From NCBI RefSeq assembly GCF_945956965.1, contig NZ_CAMFJS010000027.1, positions 1 through 64,000 of the forward strand: 64,000 bases of DNA. Reading direction: 5' to 3'. The translations under genes were made by a program, and so were the position numbers. The stretch comes from an uncultured Roseateles sp. Lineage in GTDB: Bacteria; Pseudomonadota; Gammaproteobacteria; Burkholderiales; Burkholderiaceae_C. Position 1 is the first letter of the stretch, and each line of letters opens with the position of its first letter. Below are positions 32,899 to 41,660 of the stretch, in pieces. A model generated the notes under the pieces. It was not told the origin of the DNA. It saw only the letters and a program-made list of their open reading frames with translations, and made no database searches.

Positions 32899-33625
32899 GC
32901 CGACTGAATCCAATGACGCCGCTGGCGCGGCTGATCCGCAAGCGTCTGCCGGCCAAGCGTCCGTCGCCTCACCCCAGCTGATCTGGGATCTGCCGCAGCG
33001 CCTGGTGCACTGGTTGATGGTGCTGAGCTTCACCGGTGCCTACCTCACCGCCGAGACCGAGCGCTGGCGCTTGGTGCATGTGAGCCTGGGCTATACCTTG
33101 GCTGGTTTGGTGATCTTCCGCCTGGTGTGGGGCCTGCTGGGCAGCCGCCACGCGCGTTTTGCCAACTTTGTGCGCGGCCCTGCTGCCGTGCTGGCCTATC
33201 TGCGCGGGCTGCTGCAAGGGCGGCCGCAGCACTTTGCGGGCCACAATCCGGCCGGTGCTCTGGCGATTGTGGCCATGCTGGGTCTGGCCCTGGGCCTGAC
33301 CGCCAGCGGCTATGCCACTTACACCGAGCTGGGCGGCGAATGGTTGGAGGGCGCGCATGAGCTGCTGGCCAATGGTTTGCTGGCCGTCATCGGCCTGCAT
33401 GTGCTGGGCGTACTGGTGTCGAGCTGGCTGCACCGCGAGAACCTGCCGCGCGCCATGATCACAGGCCGCAAGCAGGCCGCGCCCGAGCAGGGCATTCGCC
33501 GCAGCTGGGCGCCGCTGGCAGCCCTGATCCTGGTGGCGGTGCTGGGCTTCTGGGCCTGGCAGTGGCAGCAGGCGCCTGTGGTGACAGCGGCAACGGCACA
33601 GCAGCATCATGACGATGACGATTGA
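32870..33625 (+). CDS. Cytochrome b/b6-type membrane protein
   Basis: The 251-residue protein has four to five transmembrane helices and histidines at the ligand positions of the cytochrome b561/NrfD-type b family: RLVHWLMVLSF, LVHVSLGYTL, ELLANGLLAVIGLHVLGVLVSSWLH and GGEWLEGAHELL. Start at 32870 with AAAGGA upstream. A His/Asp tail (QQHHDDDD) ends the protein. It overlaps the diheme cytochrome gene and is followed 16 bases later by a response regulator. It likely exchanges electrons between quinone and the two periplasmic cytochromes. Confidence 0.85.
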   Translation: MNTMSASPAKPTESNDAAGAADPQASAGQASVASPQLIWDLPQRLVHWLMVLSFTGAYLTAETERWRLVHVSLGYTLAGLVIFRLVWGLLGSRHARFANFVRGPAAVLAYLRGLLQGRPQHFAGHNPAGALAIVAMLGLALGLTASGYATYTELGGEWLEGAHELLANGLLAVIGLHVLGVLVSSWLHRENLPRAMITGRKQAAPEQGIRRSWAPLAALILVAVLGFWAWQWQQAPVVTAATAQQHHDDDD

Positions 33626-33641
33626 GGGGCAATAATTCCTC

Positions 33642-34310
33642 ATGCGAATACTGCTTGCAGAAGACGACCCGCTCTTGGGCGATGGCTTGCGGGCCGGCCT
33701 GCGCCAGCTCGGCTTTCAGGTCGATTGGGTGCGTGATGGTCTGGCGGCGGAGCGCGAGGCGCGCGCCCAGAGCTATGCCGCCGCGGTGCTGGACCTGGGC
33801 CTGCCCAAGCTCGATGGCATGGACGTGCTGGCCGCATGGCGGCGCGCCGGCCTGACACTGCCGGTATTGGTGCTGACCGCCCGTGACGCCTTGTCTGAGC
33901 GCATCCGCGGGCTTGACGCGGGCGCCGATGATTACGTCATCAAACCGGTTGACCTGCATGAGTTGGCCGCCCGCCTGCGGGCCTTGGTGCGGCGGGCTCA
34001 TGGCCAGGCGCAAGACTGCCTGGTGGCGCAAGACCTGACCCTGGACCCTGCCGCGCGCAGCGTGCGGCAAGCCGGCGTGGAGGTGGCCTTGTCCACCCGC
34101 GAGTTCGATCTGCTCCAAGCGCTGATGCTCAATGCCGACCGAGTGCTGTCGCGCGAACAGCTGGAACAGCAGCTCTACAGCTGGGGCAGCGAGGTGGACA
34201 GCAATGCGGTGGAGGTGCATGTGCATCATCTGCGCCGCAAGCTCGGCGCCGGCCTGATCCAGACCGTGCGCGGCGTGGGCTATTTGCTCACTGCCAAAGC
34301 AGCGCCGTGA
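33642..34310 (+). CDS. OmpR/QseB-type response regulator
   Basis: The 222-residue protein has a receiver domain (LLAEDDP with acidic pair at 7-9, phospho-Asp51 in VLDLGLPKLD, Lys in VIKPVDL) and a winged-helix DNA-binding domain (STREFDLLQALMLNADRVLSREQLEQQLYSW, then NAVEVHVHHLRRKLG). It is close to QseB/PmrA-type regulators, which bind CTTAAG-like direct repeats; such repeats lie upstream of this operon. Its stop overlaps the start of the cognate kinase gene. It is the likely controller of the cytochrome operon and perhaps of the divergent cation transporter. Confidence 0.92.
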   Translation: MRILLAEDDPLLGDGLRAGLRQLGFQVDWVRDGLAAEREARAQSYAAAVLDLGLPKLDGMDVLAAWRRAGLTLPVLVLTARDALSERIRGLDAGADDYVIKPVDLHELAARLRALVRRAHGQAQDCLVAQDLTLDPAARSVRQAGVEVALSTREFDLLQALMLNADRVLSREQLEQQLYSWGSEVDSNAVEVHVHHLRRKLGAGLIQTVRGVGYLLTAKAAP

Positions 34311-35692
34311 TGAGCGCGGCGCACCCGCCGACCAAGCGCGCGCCGTCCTTGCAAGGGCGCTTGCTGGCCTTTGTGCTGGGCCTGGTCTGCCTGCTGTGGG
34401 CGGCCACGGCGGCGCTGACTTGGTGGGATGCGCGGCATGAGCTGACCGAGTTGCTGGACGGCCATCTGGCCCAGGCCGCTGCCTTGCTGGTGGTGCAGCA
34501 GGCTGCGCATGAATTTGCCGAAGACTCGCATGAGGTGGACGCGCCCAGCCTGCACCGCTATGCCCCCAAGGTCTTGTTCCAGGTATTTCACGAAGGCCAT
34601 CTGGCTCTGCGTTCAGCCAATGCGCCCGAGCACGCCATGCTGGATCTGGCGCAGGCCCGCGTGGGCGGCTTCAGCACGGTGAAGCGGGAGGGTGAGTCCT
34701 GGCGCTTCTTCGTCGCGCGCGGGCAAGAGCGCGATGTGCTGGTGCTGGTGGGCGAGCGCATGGACTCGCGCGACGCCATTTTGATGGCGGTGCTGCGCAG
34801 CACGCTCTGGCCCATGCTGCTGGCCCTGCCTTTGCTTGCTGCCGGCTTGTGGTGGGGGGTGTGGCGCGGCTTTGCGCCGCTGCGGCGCATTCAGGCCGAG
34901 TTGGCCGCGCGGCCCGCTGGTGACTTGCACGCCCTCGATTTGGCCGCCGCGCCGCGCGAAACCCAGGGCATGTTGCAGGCCCTGAACGATCTGTTCGCCC
35001 GCATTGCCGCGCTGATGCAGGCCGAACGCCGCTTCACGGCCGACGCCGCGCATGAGCTGCGCACCCCCATCGCCGCCATCCGCGCCCAGGCGCAAGTGGC
35101 CCTGGCTGAGCCCAAGGCGCAGGAGCGTCAACATGCGTTGCAGGCCACTCTGGCGGGCTGTGACCGGGCCGGGCGGCTGGTGGATCAGTTGCTGACCCTG
35201 TCGCGCCTGGAGGCGGGCGAGTTGCCGGCCATGCAGGCGCTCAATCTGGCCGATGTGCTGCGCGGCCAGGTGGCCGAATTGGCGGTGCAGGCGGTGCAAA
35301 AAGGCCAGCAACTGGAAGTGGCGGCCGAGCCTGCCGTATGGGTGTCGGGAAACCCGAGCTTGTTGGCCGCACTGCTGCGCAATTTGCTGGACAACGCCAT
35401 TCGCTACAGCCCGACTGCCGCGCAGATCCGCCTCAGTTTGAGCGCGAACGGGTCAGCAGGCGTCTTGCTGCAGGTGGAAGACAGCGGCCCCGGCCTTAGC
35501 CCGGCAGATGCGGCCCGTTTGGGCGAACGTTTCTTTCGCGTGCTCGGCCATGAGCAGCCGGGCAGCGGCCTGGGTTGGTCCATCGCCCAGCGCATCGTGG
35601 CGGCACATGGCGGGCGCATCAGCGCTGGCACTTCGGCTGAGTTGGGCGGGCTGGCGGTGCGGGTCGAGTTGCCTGGCGCGGCTGCAACTTGA
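34310..35692 (+). CDS. QseC-type sensor histidine kinase
   Basis: The 460-residue inner-membrane kinase has a first helix near residues 15-40, a periplasmic sensor of about 100 residues, a second helix near 165-190, a HAMP-like linker, HisKA with His248 in DAAHELRTPIAAIR, and HATPase_c with NLLDNAIRYS and GSGLGWSI. The start ATG overlaps the stop of the response regulator. It ends an operon that begins with a DUF1924 cytochrome, so its signal is likely redox- or metal-related; that is inference. The DAAHELRTP box places it in the QseC/PmrB group. Confidence 0.92.
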   Translation: MSAAHPPTKRAPSLQGRLLAFVLGLVCLLWAATAALTWWDARHELTELLDGHLAQAAALLVVQQAAHEFAEDSHEVDAPSLHRYAPKVLFQVFHEGHLALRSANAPEHAMLDLAQARVGGFSTVKREGESWRFFVARGQERDVLVLVGERMDSRDAILMAVLRSTLWPMLLALPLLAAGLWWGVWRGFAPLRRIQAELAARPAGDLHALDLAAAPRETQGMLQALNDLFARIAALMQAERRFTADAAHELRTPIAAIRAQAQVALAEPKAQERQHALQATLAGCDRAGRLVDQLLTLSRLEAGELPAMQALNLADVLRGQVAELAVQAVQKGQQLEVAAEPAVWVSGNPSLLAALLRNLLDNAIRYSPTAAQIRLSLSANGSAGVLLQVEDSGPGLSPADAARLGERFFRVLGHEQPGSGLGWSIAQRIVAAHGGRISAGTSAELGGLAVRVELPGAAAT

Positions 35693-35738
35693 CGCTGGAT
35701 TGTAACTCGCCTCGCCCCAGCTGCCCTAGGATTTGGGC

Positions 35739-36128
35739 ATGAACATCGCCCTGATCGCCCACGACGGCAAGAAGAACCAAATGGTCGCCCTGGCGGCCGA
35801 ATTCAAGACTTTTTTGCAAGGCTGCCATTTGCTGGCCACCGGCACCACCGGCGGGCGATTGCAGCGCGAATGTGGCTTGCAGGTGGAATGCCTGCTCAGC
35901 GGTCCCTTGGGCGGTGACCTGCAAATCGGCGCCCGCTTGGCGGCCGGGGAGGTGGATGTGGTGATCTTTCTGCGCGACCCCATGACCCCGCAGCCCCATG
36001 AACCCGACATCAACGCCCTGGTGCGCGCCTGTGATGTGCACAACATCCCTTGCGCCACCAACCCGGCAGGCGCGCGCTTGCTGCTCTCAAAACTGGGGTC
36101 AGAGTCGATTAACTTGCCGGTTCAATAA
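35739..36128 (+). CDS. mgsA: Methylglyoxal synthase
   Basis: The 129-residue enzyme converts dihydroxyacetone phosphate to methylglyoxal and phosphate. It has the family core: [33 protein letters not shown] and [17 protein letters not shown] with the catalytic Asp in FLRDP, and the late [19 protein letters not shown]. The last nine residues (SESINLPVQ) and the stop codon come from a 53-base palindrome (36093-36145), so the normal C-terminus appears replaced. The core and phosphate-binding residues are intact, so activity is probably kept. The start lies six bases after TAGGAT; the same bases could act as a weak ribosome-binding site. Confidence 0.9.
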   Translation: MNIALIAHDGKKNQMVALAAEFKTFLQGCHLLATGTTGGRLQRECGLQVECLLSGPLGGDLQIGARLAAGEVDVVIFLRDPMTPQPHEPDINALVRACDVHNIPCATNPAGARLLLSKLGSESINLPVQ

Positions 36129-36145
36129 ATCGACTCTGACCCCAG
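36093..36145. repeat. REP-like palindrome forming the 3' end of mgsA
   Basis: Two perfect 18-base arms (36093-36110, CTGGGGTCAGAGTCGATT; and 36128-36145) enclose a 17-base loop. The stop codon of mgsA (36126-36128) lies at the loop/arm border. The GGGGTCAGAGTCGA motif resembles palindromes that flank RAYT-type (REP-associated) transposases in proteobacteria; no transposase is present here. It could also act as a hairpin that stabilises or ends the mRNA. Confidence 0.75.
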
Positions 36146-36444
36146 GTTTCGGGCGGGGCCGGTGGCCGTGGTGCGGCGCCCACAAGTGGCGGCGCGCGGG
36201 CTCAATTTGCAGGGTTTCGGGCCGCCTCAGCGTCAGAAAACGCGCTGGGTCCCAGAACACCGTAAAATGCGCGGTTCATTCCAACTCAGTCGCGCCGGGT
36301 TTGGCTTTGTTTTCGGGTTTTACGCCCTGGTTTCATTTTTCGAATGGAGCCGGGCGGCAGAGTCTGAATCGGGGCTGCGGCAGCGGGTTGGTGATCTTTT
36401 GCAATACCTTTTCTTGCATCCAATCCCTTGTACCGGAGCCATTC
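36129..36444. other. Intergenic region before the 55-aa basic protein gene
   Basis: After the palindrome arm the region has no supported gene. A TAAAAT at 36263-36268 is a possible -10 element for the small downstream gene. Other than that I see nothing distinctive. Confidence 0.4.
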
Positions 36445-36612
36445 ATGGGCAACAAAATCATTACCGAAGCCGCTCGCCGCGCCACTCCCCGTCCCGTCGC
36501 TCCTAAGGGCGTGACCTTCACCGCCCCCAAGGGCCAGAAGTGCAGCCTGGAGCGTGGTTCGCACACCCGCAGCAAGAAGAACCCCGGCAAGCGTTGCAGC
36601 AACGGCGGTTAA
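36445..36612 (+). CDS. Small basic protein of unknown function (55 aa)
   Basis: A 55-residue, Lys/Arg-rich protein starts at 36445 after CGGAG at good spacing: it begins MGNKIITEAARRATPRP and ends RSKKNPGKRCSNGG. Two Cys and seven Lys give it a nucleic-acid-binding look, but I do not recognise a family. Support for it as a real gene is the Shine-Dalgarno sequence, a following strong terminator at 36660, and its lack of overlap with anything else. It may be a short translational regulator, a ribosome-associated protein, or an expressed small ORF of unknown use. Confidence 0.6.
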   Translation: MGNKIITEAARRATPRPVAPKGVTFTAPKGQKCSLERGSHTRSKKNPGKRCSNGG

Positions 36613-36659
36613 TTCAGCCTCGGCATTTGGCCGAACTTGCTGGATTTGCTGAAAACATC

Positions 36660-36693
36660 AGGCCCTTCCTTTTGGCAGGGCCTTTTGTTTTTT
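36660..36693 (+). terminator. Rho-independent terminator
   Basis: AGGCCCT (36660-36666) pairs with AGGGCCT (36677-36683) around a 10-base loop, then TTTTGTTTTTT (to 36693). It ends the small basic protein transcript and lies 50 bases after its stop. Confidence 0.85.
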
Positions 36694-36751
36694 CGACCCT
36701 GAGTCTGTGAAGATTCCGGTCAAACTCTGAATCACTGAAACACCCTTCATC

Positions 36752-38416
36752 ATGCTTCGCATCACCGAACTCCGCCTGCCGCTTGACCATGCCGAGGACG
36801 CGCTGCGCCCCGCTGTTGTGCAAGCCCTGGGCCTGGCGAGCGATGCGCAGCTCTTGAACTTCACTGTTTTCAAGCGCAGCTATGACGCGCGCAAGCGCTC
36901 GGCCATTCTGCTGATCTACACGATTGACTGCGAACTGGCCGCCGGGCTGGAGCCCGAAGTGCTGGCGCGCCATGCCGCCAACCCCCACATCAAGCCCTCG
37001 CCCGACACCAGCTATAAATTTGTCGGCCATGCGCCGGCGGATTTCTATGCGGCCGAATCCCGGCCGCGCCCGGTGGTGATCGGCTTCGGCCCCTGCGGCA
37101 TCTTTGCCGCCTTGATCCTGGCCCAAATGGGCTTGCGCCCCATCGTGCTGGAGCGCGGCAAGCATGTGCGTGAGCGCACCAAGGACACCTGGGGTCTGTG
37201 GCGCCAGAGCGAGCTCAACCCGGAGTCGAATGTGCAATTCGGCGAAGGGGGCGCCGGCACCTTCTCGGACGGCAAGCTCTGGAGCCAGATCTCCGACCCG
37301 CGCCACCTCACCCGCAAGGTGCTGACCGAGTTCGTCAAGGCCGGTGCGCCGGAAGAAATTCTGTACGTCAGCAAGCCGCATATCGGCACCTTCCGCCTGG
37401 TGTCCATGGTGATCAAGATGCGCGCCGAGATCGAGGCCCTGGGCGGCGAGATTCGCTTCGAGCAAAAGGTCAGCGACTTGCTGATCGAAGACGGCCATAT
37501 TCGCGGTGTCAGCCTGGCCAGCGGCGAGCAGATCCGCGCCGATCACGTCGTGCTGGCCCTGGGCCACAGCGCCCGCGACACCTTCACCATGCTGCATGAG
37601 CGCGGCGTGTTCATGGAGGCCAAGCCTTTCTCGATTGGCTACCGCATCGAGCATCCGCAAAGCCTGATCGACAAGGCCCGTTTCGGCCCCAATGCCGGCA
37701 ACGCGATCTTGGGCGCGGCCGATTACAAGCTGGTGCATCACGCCAAGAACGGCCGTTCGGTCTACAGCTTTTGCATGTGCCCGGGCGGCACGGTGGTGGC
37801 GGCCACGTCTGAGCCCGAGCGCGTGGTCACCAACGGCATGAGCCAGTACTCGCGTAATGAGCGCAATGCCAATGCCGGCATCGTCGTGGGCATCAGTCCG
37901 CAAGACTACCGGCAAGACGGCAAGACCGAGGGCCCGGTGAGCCCACTCGACGGCATGGCCTTCCAGCGCATCTGGGAAAGCCGCGCCTACGAGTTGGGTG
38001 AGGGCGGCTACAAGGCCCCCGGCGCCTTGGTGGGTGACTTCATCAAACGCCAGCGCAGCCGCGTGCTGGGCAATGTGGAGCCGTCCTACAAGCCCGGCGT
38101 CACGCTGACCGACTTGCAGCAAAAGGGCCGCGGCAGCTTGCCGGAGTATTGCCTGGATGCCATCCGCGAGGCCTTGCCCGCGTTTGAGCGCCAGATCCGC
38201 GGCTTCTCCATGCCCGATGCGGTGCTGACCGGGGTGGAAACACGCACCTCCTCACCGCTGCGCATCACCCGTGGGCGCGACTACCAAAGCCTCAACGTCA
38301 AGGGCTTGTACCCCGCCGGTGAAGGTGCGGGTTATGCCGGCGGCATCATGTCCGCAGGGGTCGATGGAATCGAGGTGGCCGAGGCCCTGGCCAGCGCGCT
38401 GCTGGCCGCGAACTGA
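36752..38416 (+). CDS. FAD-dependent dehydrogenase (COG2509-type)
   Basis: The 554-residue protein has an N-terminal domain of about 100 residues typical of the family (MLRITELRLPLDHAEDAL, then SYKFVGHAPADF), a dinucleotide-binding motif VVIGFGPCGIFAAL, an ERGKHVRERTKDT segment, and the end motif GLYPAGEGAGYAGGIMSAGVDGIEVAEAL. It belongs to the uncharacterized FAD-dependent dehydrogenases that are widespread in bacteria; substrate unknown. It follows a terminator, so it has its own promoter. It converges with a sensor kinase gene (57 bases between stops). Confidence 0.9.
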   Translation: MLRITELRLPLDHAEDALRPAVVQALGLASDAQLLNFTVFKRSYDARKRSAILLIYTIDCELAAGLEPEVLARHAANPHIKPSPDTSYKFVGHAPADFYAAESRPRPVVIGFGPCGIFAALILAQMGLRPIVLERGKHVRERTKDTWGLWRQSELNPESNVQFGEGGAGTFSDGKLWSQISDPRHLTRKVLTEFVKAGAPEEILYVSKPHIGTFRLVSMVIKMRAEIEALGGEIRFEQKVSDLLIEDGHIRGVSLASGEQIRADHVVLALGHSARDTFTMLHERGVFMEAKPFSIGYRIEHPQSLIDKARFGPNAGNAILGAADYKLVHHAKNGRSVYSFCMCPGGTVVAATSEPERVVTNGMSQYSRNERNANAGIVVGISPQDYRQDGKTEGPVSPLDGMAFQRIWESRAYELGEGGYKAPGALVGDFIKRQRSRVLGNVEPSYKPGVTLTDLQQKGRGSLPEYCLDAIREALPAFERQIRGFSMPDAVLTGVETRTSSPLRITRGRDYQSLNVKGLYPAGEGAGYAGGIMSAGVDGIEVAEALASALLAAN

Positions 38417-38473
38417 TCGTCGCCGGCAGGCGCCACCTGCTCGGCCCCAGCCGCCGCGCCGAGGCGCTGGGCC

Positions 38474-40552
38474 TCAGCTTTGCTGCAAGGGCAAGCGCAA
38501 GACAATCTTGCAGCCCTGGCCCGGCGCGCTGTCAATCCTGACCTGGCCGCCCATCAAGTGGCACACCAGGCTGTTGACATAGCTCAGGCCCAGGCCGGTG
38601 CCGCTTTGCCCGAGCTGGGTGGTGAAAAACGGCTCCATCACATGGGGCAGGTGTTCGGCGGCAATGCCGCGGCCGTCGTCCTGCCAGCTCAGCTGCACAT
38701 GGGCGGGCTCAGCCCGGGTCAAGCCGATCTCAATCAGGCCGCTTTGGCCGGGCGTGAAGCCGTGCAGCAAGCTGTTGTCGAGCAATTGCTGTAGGGCTTC
38801 TTGCAAGGCGCGCGGGTAGCCGCGGATGGTGCAGGCGGGCGCGTCGGCGTGGAGTTGAATCCGCACGCCGCTGCCGGCCAGTTTTTGCTGCCATGCGTCC
38901 TGGCAGCTCTGCAGCAGGTGCACGACGTCGAAGTCCACGCAGGCCTCGTCATGCTGGCTGATGGCCAAGGCCTTGAATCGCTGCACCAGGATGGCGGCGC
39001 GCTCGAGTGCGCGGTCAATCACGGCGCTGCCGCTTTGCAAGGTGGCCAAGCTGCTTTGCAATTCGCTGCGGCGCATCTGATTGGTCTGCAGATCGGCCAG
39101 CAGCTGTGTGCAGCTGGCTTGCATGGTGCTGGCCGCCATGCGGGCATTGCCCAGCGGCGTGTTCATCTCGTGGGCCACGCCCACCACCATGCGTGACAAG
39201 GCCAGTTGCTGCTCCTGGCGCATCAGCGCTTGCATGGCGGTTTCCAGCTCGCGGCTGCGCAGGCGCACCTGGTCTTCCAACTCATCGTGGGCGGCTTGCA
39301 GCTTGGCTTCGGCGGCGCGGCGGGTGTGGGCTTCGGCCTGCAGCTCGGCCAAGGCTTGTTGCAGCTGGGCATTGCGCTGCGCCAGCGAGCCTTCCAGCAA
39401 GATGCCTTGTTCGGCCAGCTGCGCATTGCGTTGCTGCAGCTTGGGGCGCTCCATCACATCGTCCACGGTGTCGGCCAGGGTTTTGGCCAGCTTGCGCCGC
39501 AACTCGACCTGCAAGTGCAGCAGTTCCTGGCTGGCGGCCAGGGCTTGCTCAAAGCGTCCTTGCTGGCGCCCCAGGCGCACGATGGTGGCCAAAGCAGCTT
39601 CGCAAATATGCTGATGCACACCCTCTTGCCCGCGCAATGACTCTGCCAGGTCCAGCAGCTCGGCCCATCCCGCGTCGGCAGACTCGCTTTGGCAGGCCAG
39701 CATGGCCGTGCACAGGCGCTGCCAGCCCCGCCACACCGTGCTGATGCCCAGATGCGCCAGCGTCTCCTCGCAGACCCGGTTGAACTGGGTCAAATGTTCT
39801 TGCGCGAGCGCTGTTTGGCCCAGGGTGGCATGGACCACGGCCAGGTTCAGATGCGAGATGGTGGCGCGTGTGCTCATGCCGGCCGCTTGAGCGCATTGCA
39901 AGGACTGCCTATGCATGTCCAGACAGGCGGCCCAATGCGGGCCGGCCTCGGTGTCAGGCAGATTGCTGGCGAGGAAAAAATGGGCCGAGGCCGTGCTGTT
40001 CAAGACGGCGCAGATGGCGCTGGGTTGCAGCAGCTCGCGCAGGGCCAGCAGCGCGGCGCTGCGGGCGATCACTTCGCCGTACAGCTCGGCATCCACCAGG
40101 GCTGCGCACAAGCTGCAACCCAGCGCTGCGGCTTGGTGGCCGCGGCCCGAGCGGGTTAGCAGGTCCATCGCCATGGCGGCGCTGTGCAGCGCGGAGTGAT
40201 GCAGGCGCAGGCGGAACTGCACGATCTGCTGCGCCTCCCAGGCCCAGGCCTGCGCCAGCAGGGAGCCCATGGCCTTGGCCAGCTCCAGCCGCACCGAACC
40301 CTCTTGCAATTGCTGGCTCAAGCTCTTGCCGGAGCGCGTGGTGCTGGGGAACTCGCGCAGCAACTCCGCCAGCAAGGCTTGCTCGGGGCTCAACTCGGCT
40401 TTGGCCAGGTCTTGCAGCGCGGCGTGCAGGGCCTCGCCATCCAGGTTGTCGCAGAGCTGTTTGGCGGCGTCCAGCCGCGACGCAATGTCTTCAGCCGACG
40501 CCGCCGTCGCTGGCGCGGGCTGAACTGCTGGCGATGAATTGGCCTCGCTCAT
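38474..40552 (-). CDS. Soluble sensor histidine kinase with helical N-terminal repeat region
   Basis: The 692-residue protein has no transmembrane helix. The N-terminal 350 residues are alpha-helical with TPR-like periodicity (repeated LLREL, ALLALRELL, HLNLAVVHATLGQTALAQEHL), followed by a coiled coil (about 375-445), then HisKA-like His461 in VGVAHEMNTPLGNAR and HATPase_c with NSLLHGFTPG, DDGRGI and GTGLGLSYVNSLVCHLMGG. There is no receiver domain and no response regulator next to it. The cytosolic TPR-like sensor suggests that it reads an intracellular partner. No strong ribosome-binding site is seen. Confidence 0.85.
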   Translation of the reverse strand: MSEANSSPAVQPAPATAASAEDIASRLDAAKQLCDNLDGEALHAALQDLAKAELSPEQALLAELLREFPSTTRSGKSLSQQLQEGSVRLELAKAMGSLLAQAWAWEAQQIVQFRLRLHHSALHSAAMAMDLLTRSGRGHQAAALGCSLCAALVDAELYGEVIARSAALLALRELLQPSAICAVLNSTASAHFFLASNLPDTEAGPHWAACLDMHRQSLQCAQAAGMSTRATISHLNLAVVHATLGQTALAQEHLTQFNRVCEETLAHLGISTVWRGWQRLCTAMLACQSESADAGWAELLDLAESLRGQEGVHQHICEAALATIVRLGRQQGRFEQALAASQELLHLQVELRRKLAKTLADTVDDVMERPKLQQRNAQLAEQGILLEGSLAQRNAQLQQALAELQAEAHTRRAAEAKLQAAHDELEDQVRLRSRELETAMQALMRQEQQLALSRMVVGVAHEMNTPLGNARMAASTMQASCTQLLADLQTNQMRRSELQSSLATLQSGSAVIDRALERAAILVQRFKALAISQHDEACVDFDVVHLLQSCQDAWQQKLAGSGVRIQLHADAPACTIRGYPRALQEALQQLLDNSLLHGFTPGQSGLIEIGLTRAEPAHVQLSWQDDGRGIAAEHLPHVMEPFFTTQLGQSGTGLGLSYVNSLVCHLMGGQVRIDSAPGQGCKIVLRLPLQQS

Positions 40553-40663
40553 GCTGAGCGCGAGATGAGTCGCGGAATGTGAATAGCACCATTCTGCGCC
40601 AAAGCCGGCCGGGCTGCTGCAGCGCAGGCCGGTGAAATGGGGGTGAATTCCCGATTCGGCGCG

Positions 40664-40924
40664 CTAGCGTGAGTCGCCGGGCTCGGCCGCGGCGATCATC
40701 AGATCGATCAGCTCTTTCACGAATTCCAGGGCCTCTTCGGGCGTGGCGAAGTAGTACTCTTGCCCCAGGTCGGCCACGTCGCCCTCTGGGCCGATATGCA
40801 CCACCGACCAGCCCTCCGCGCCGCCGCCTATGGCGCAGACGCCGAAGCTGCCCGGCGCCAGCTCTTTGGCCGAGCCGGCGGTGATGAAAATGTCTTTATC
40901 TTGGTGGGAGTAATAGCGTTTCAC
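40664..40924 (-). CDS. Small acidic protein of unknown function
   Basis: The 86-residue protein starts with GTG at 40924 (no ATG in frame, a TGA closes the frame 13 codons earlier). It has no signal peptide or membrane helix. Its middle is Gly-rich (GVCAIGGGAEGWSVVHIGPEG) and its end helical and acidic (TPEEALEFVKELIDLMIAAAEPGDSR). A four-codon overlapping ATG-TGA reading frame ends at the start codon. It is divergent from a DUF427 gene with a 59-base spacer. I do not recognise a family; it may be a small adaptor or regulator. Confidence 0.6.
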   Translation of the reverse strand: MKRYYSHQDKDIFITAGSAKELAPGSFGVCAIGGGAEGWSVVHIGPEGDVADLGQEYYFATPEEALEFVKELIDLMIAAAEPGDSR

Positions 40925-40983
40925 TTCGCCATTGTCGGTGCTGGCTATAGTTCCCCTCGATCAGTCAGCCAAGAGGGCGTGAA

Positions 40984-41262
40984 ATGAAAGCAGTTTGGAA
41001 CGGTGTGGTGATCGCCGAGAGCGATAAAACGGTGCTGGTGGAAGGCAACCATTACTTCCCGCCCGAGTCGCTCAAGCGCGAATACACCAGCTTCAGCAAC
41101 CACCGCAGCGGTTGCGCGTGGAAGGGCCAGGCGCACTACCTGAGCCTGTTCGTCAACGGCGAGATGAACCCCGACGCAGTCTGGTTCTACCCCGAGCCCA
41201 CCGAGGCGGCCGCGGAAATCAAGGGCCATTACGCCTTCTGGAAAGGCGTGCAGGTGCTGTGA
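40984..41262 (+). CDS. DUF427 domain protein
   Basis: The 92-residue protein matches DUF427: VWNGVVIAESDKTVLVEGNHYFPPESL, SGCAWKGQAHYLSLFVNG, and WFYPEPTEAAAEIKGHYAFWKGVQV. DUF427 proteins are small single-domain soluble proteins; the function is not established. The whole family fold is present, so it is probably complete. The ATG at 40984 follows AGAGGG. It is divergent from the small acidic protein gene, so both may share a promoter region. Confidence 0.92.
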   Translation: MKAVWNGVVIAESDKTVLVEGNHYFPPESLKREYTSFSNHRSGCAWKGQAHYLSLFVNGEMNPDAVWFYPEPTEAAAEIKGHYAFWKGVQVL

Positions 41263-41339
41263 CGATGGCCCTGTGAAGCCAGGTGCAACTGGCCGCAAGG
41301 GCCGTATGGGCCGAACGGTCCGGCGCCTAAGCCCAGGCC

Positions 41340-41525
41340 TCAGCGAGCAGGCGGCGATTGGCCTTGCGTGCTGGCGCTGCTCAGCGTTGTCAGCACGATG
41401 CCCTGGCCTTCGGCGCTGAGGAAGAGGTCTTGAATCAAGACGCCGGCGAAGATCGCCAGCACAGCCACCAAGAGCGACATATGCAAGCCACCTTCAGAAA
41501 ACACATGAAGTTTTGCGCTGGACAT
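41340..41525 (-). CDS. Small single-pass membrane protein
   Basis: The 61-residue protein (start 41525) has AAGGAG just upstream of the ATG, which decides the start over a longer frame. A single hydrophobic helix runs from about residue 19 to 37 (LLVAVLAIFAGVLIQDLF). The C-terminus is short and Ser/Gln-rich. I do not recognise a family. It lies between DUF427 and the minus-strand mltA gene. Confidence 0.55.
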   Translation of the reverse strand: MSSAKLHVFSEGGLHMSLLVAVLAIFAGVLIQDLFLSAEGQGIVLTTLSSASTQGQSPPAR

Positions 41526-41660
41526 GATGAGCTCCTTGCTGGGGTCCGCCGTATTGGCGTGGGGAGCGAACCCCGGCTCCCCACCGTTCAACTCTAGGCC
41601 GCAGCGCGCTGTTTATCCAGGCGGAATTGCCTGCCCTCCACAGGGCTGGTGAGTGCCGCT

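Noticed and set aside
36614-38122. A 502-codon minus-strand frame opposite the FAD dehydrogenase
   Set aside because: Antisense to a conserved enzyme; no motif and no ribosome-binding site.
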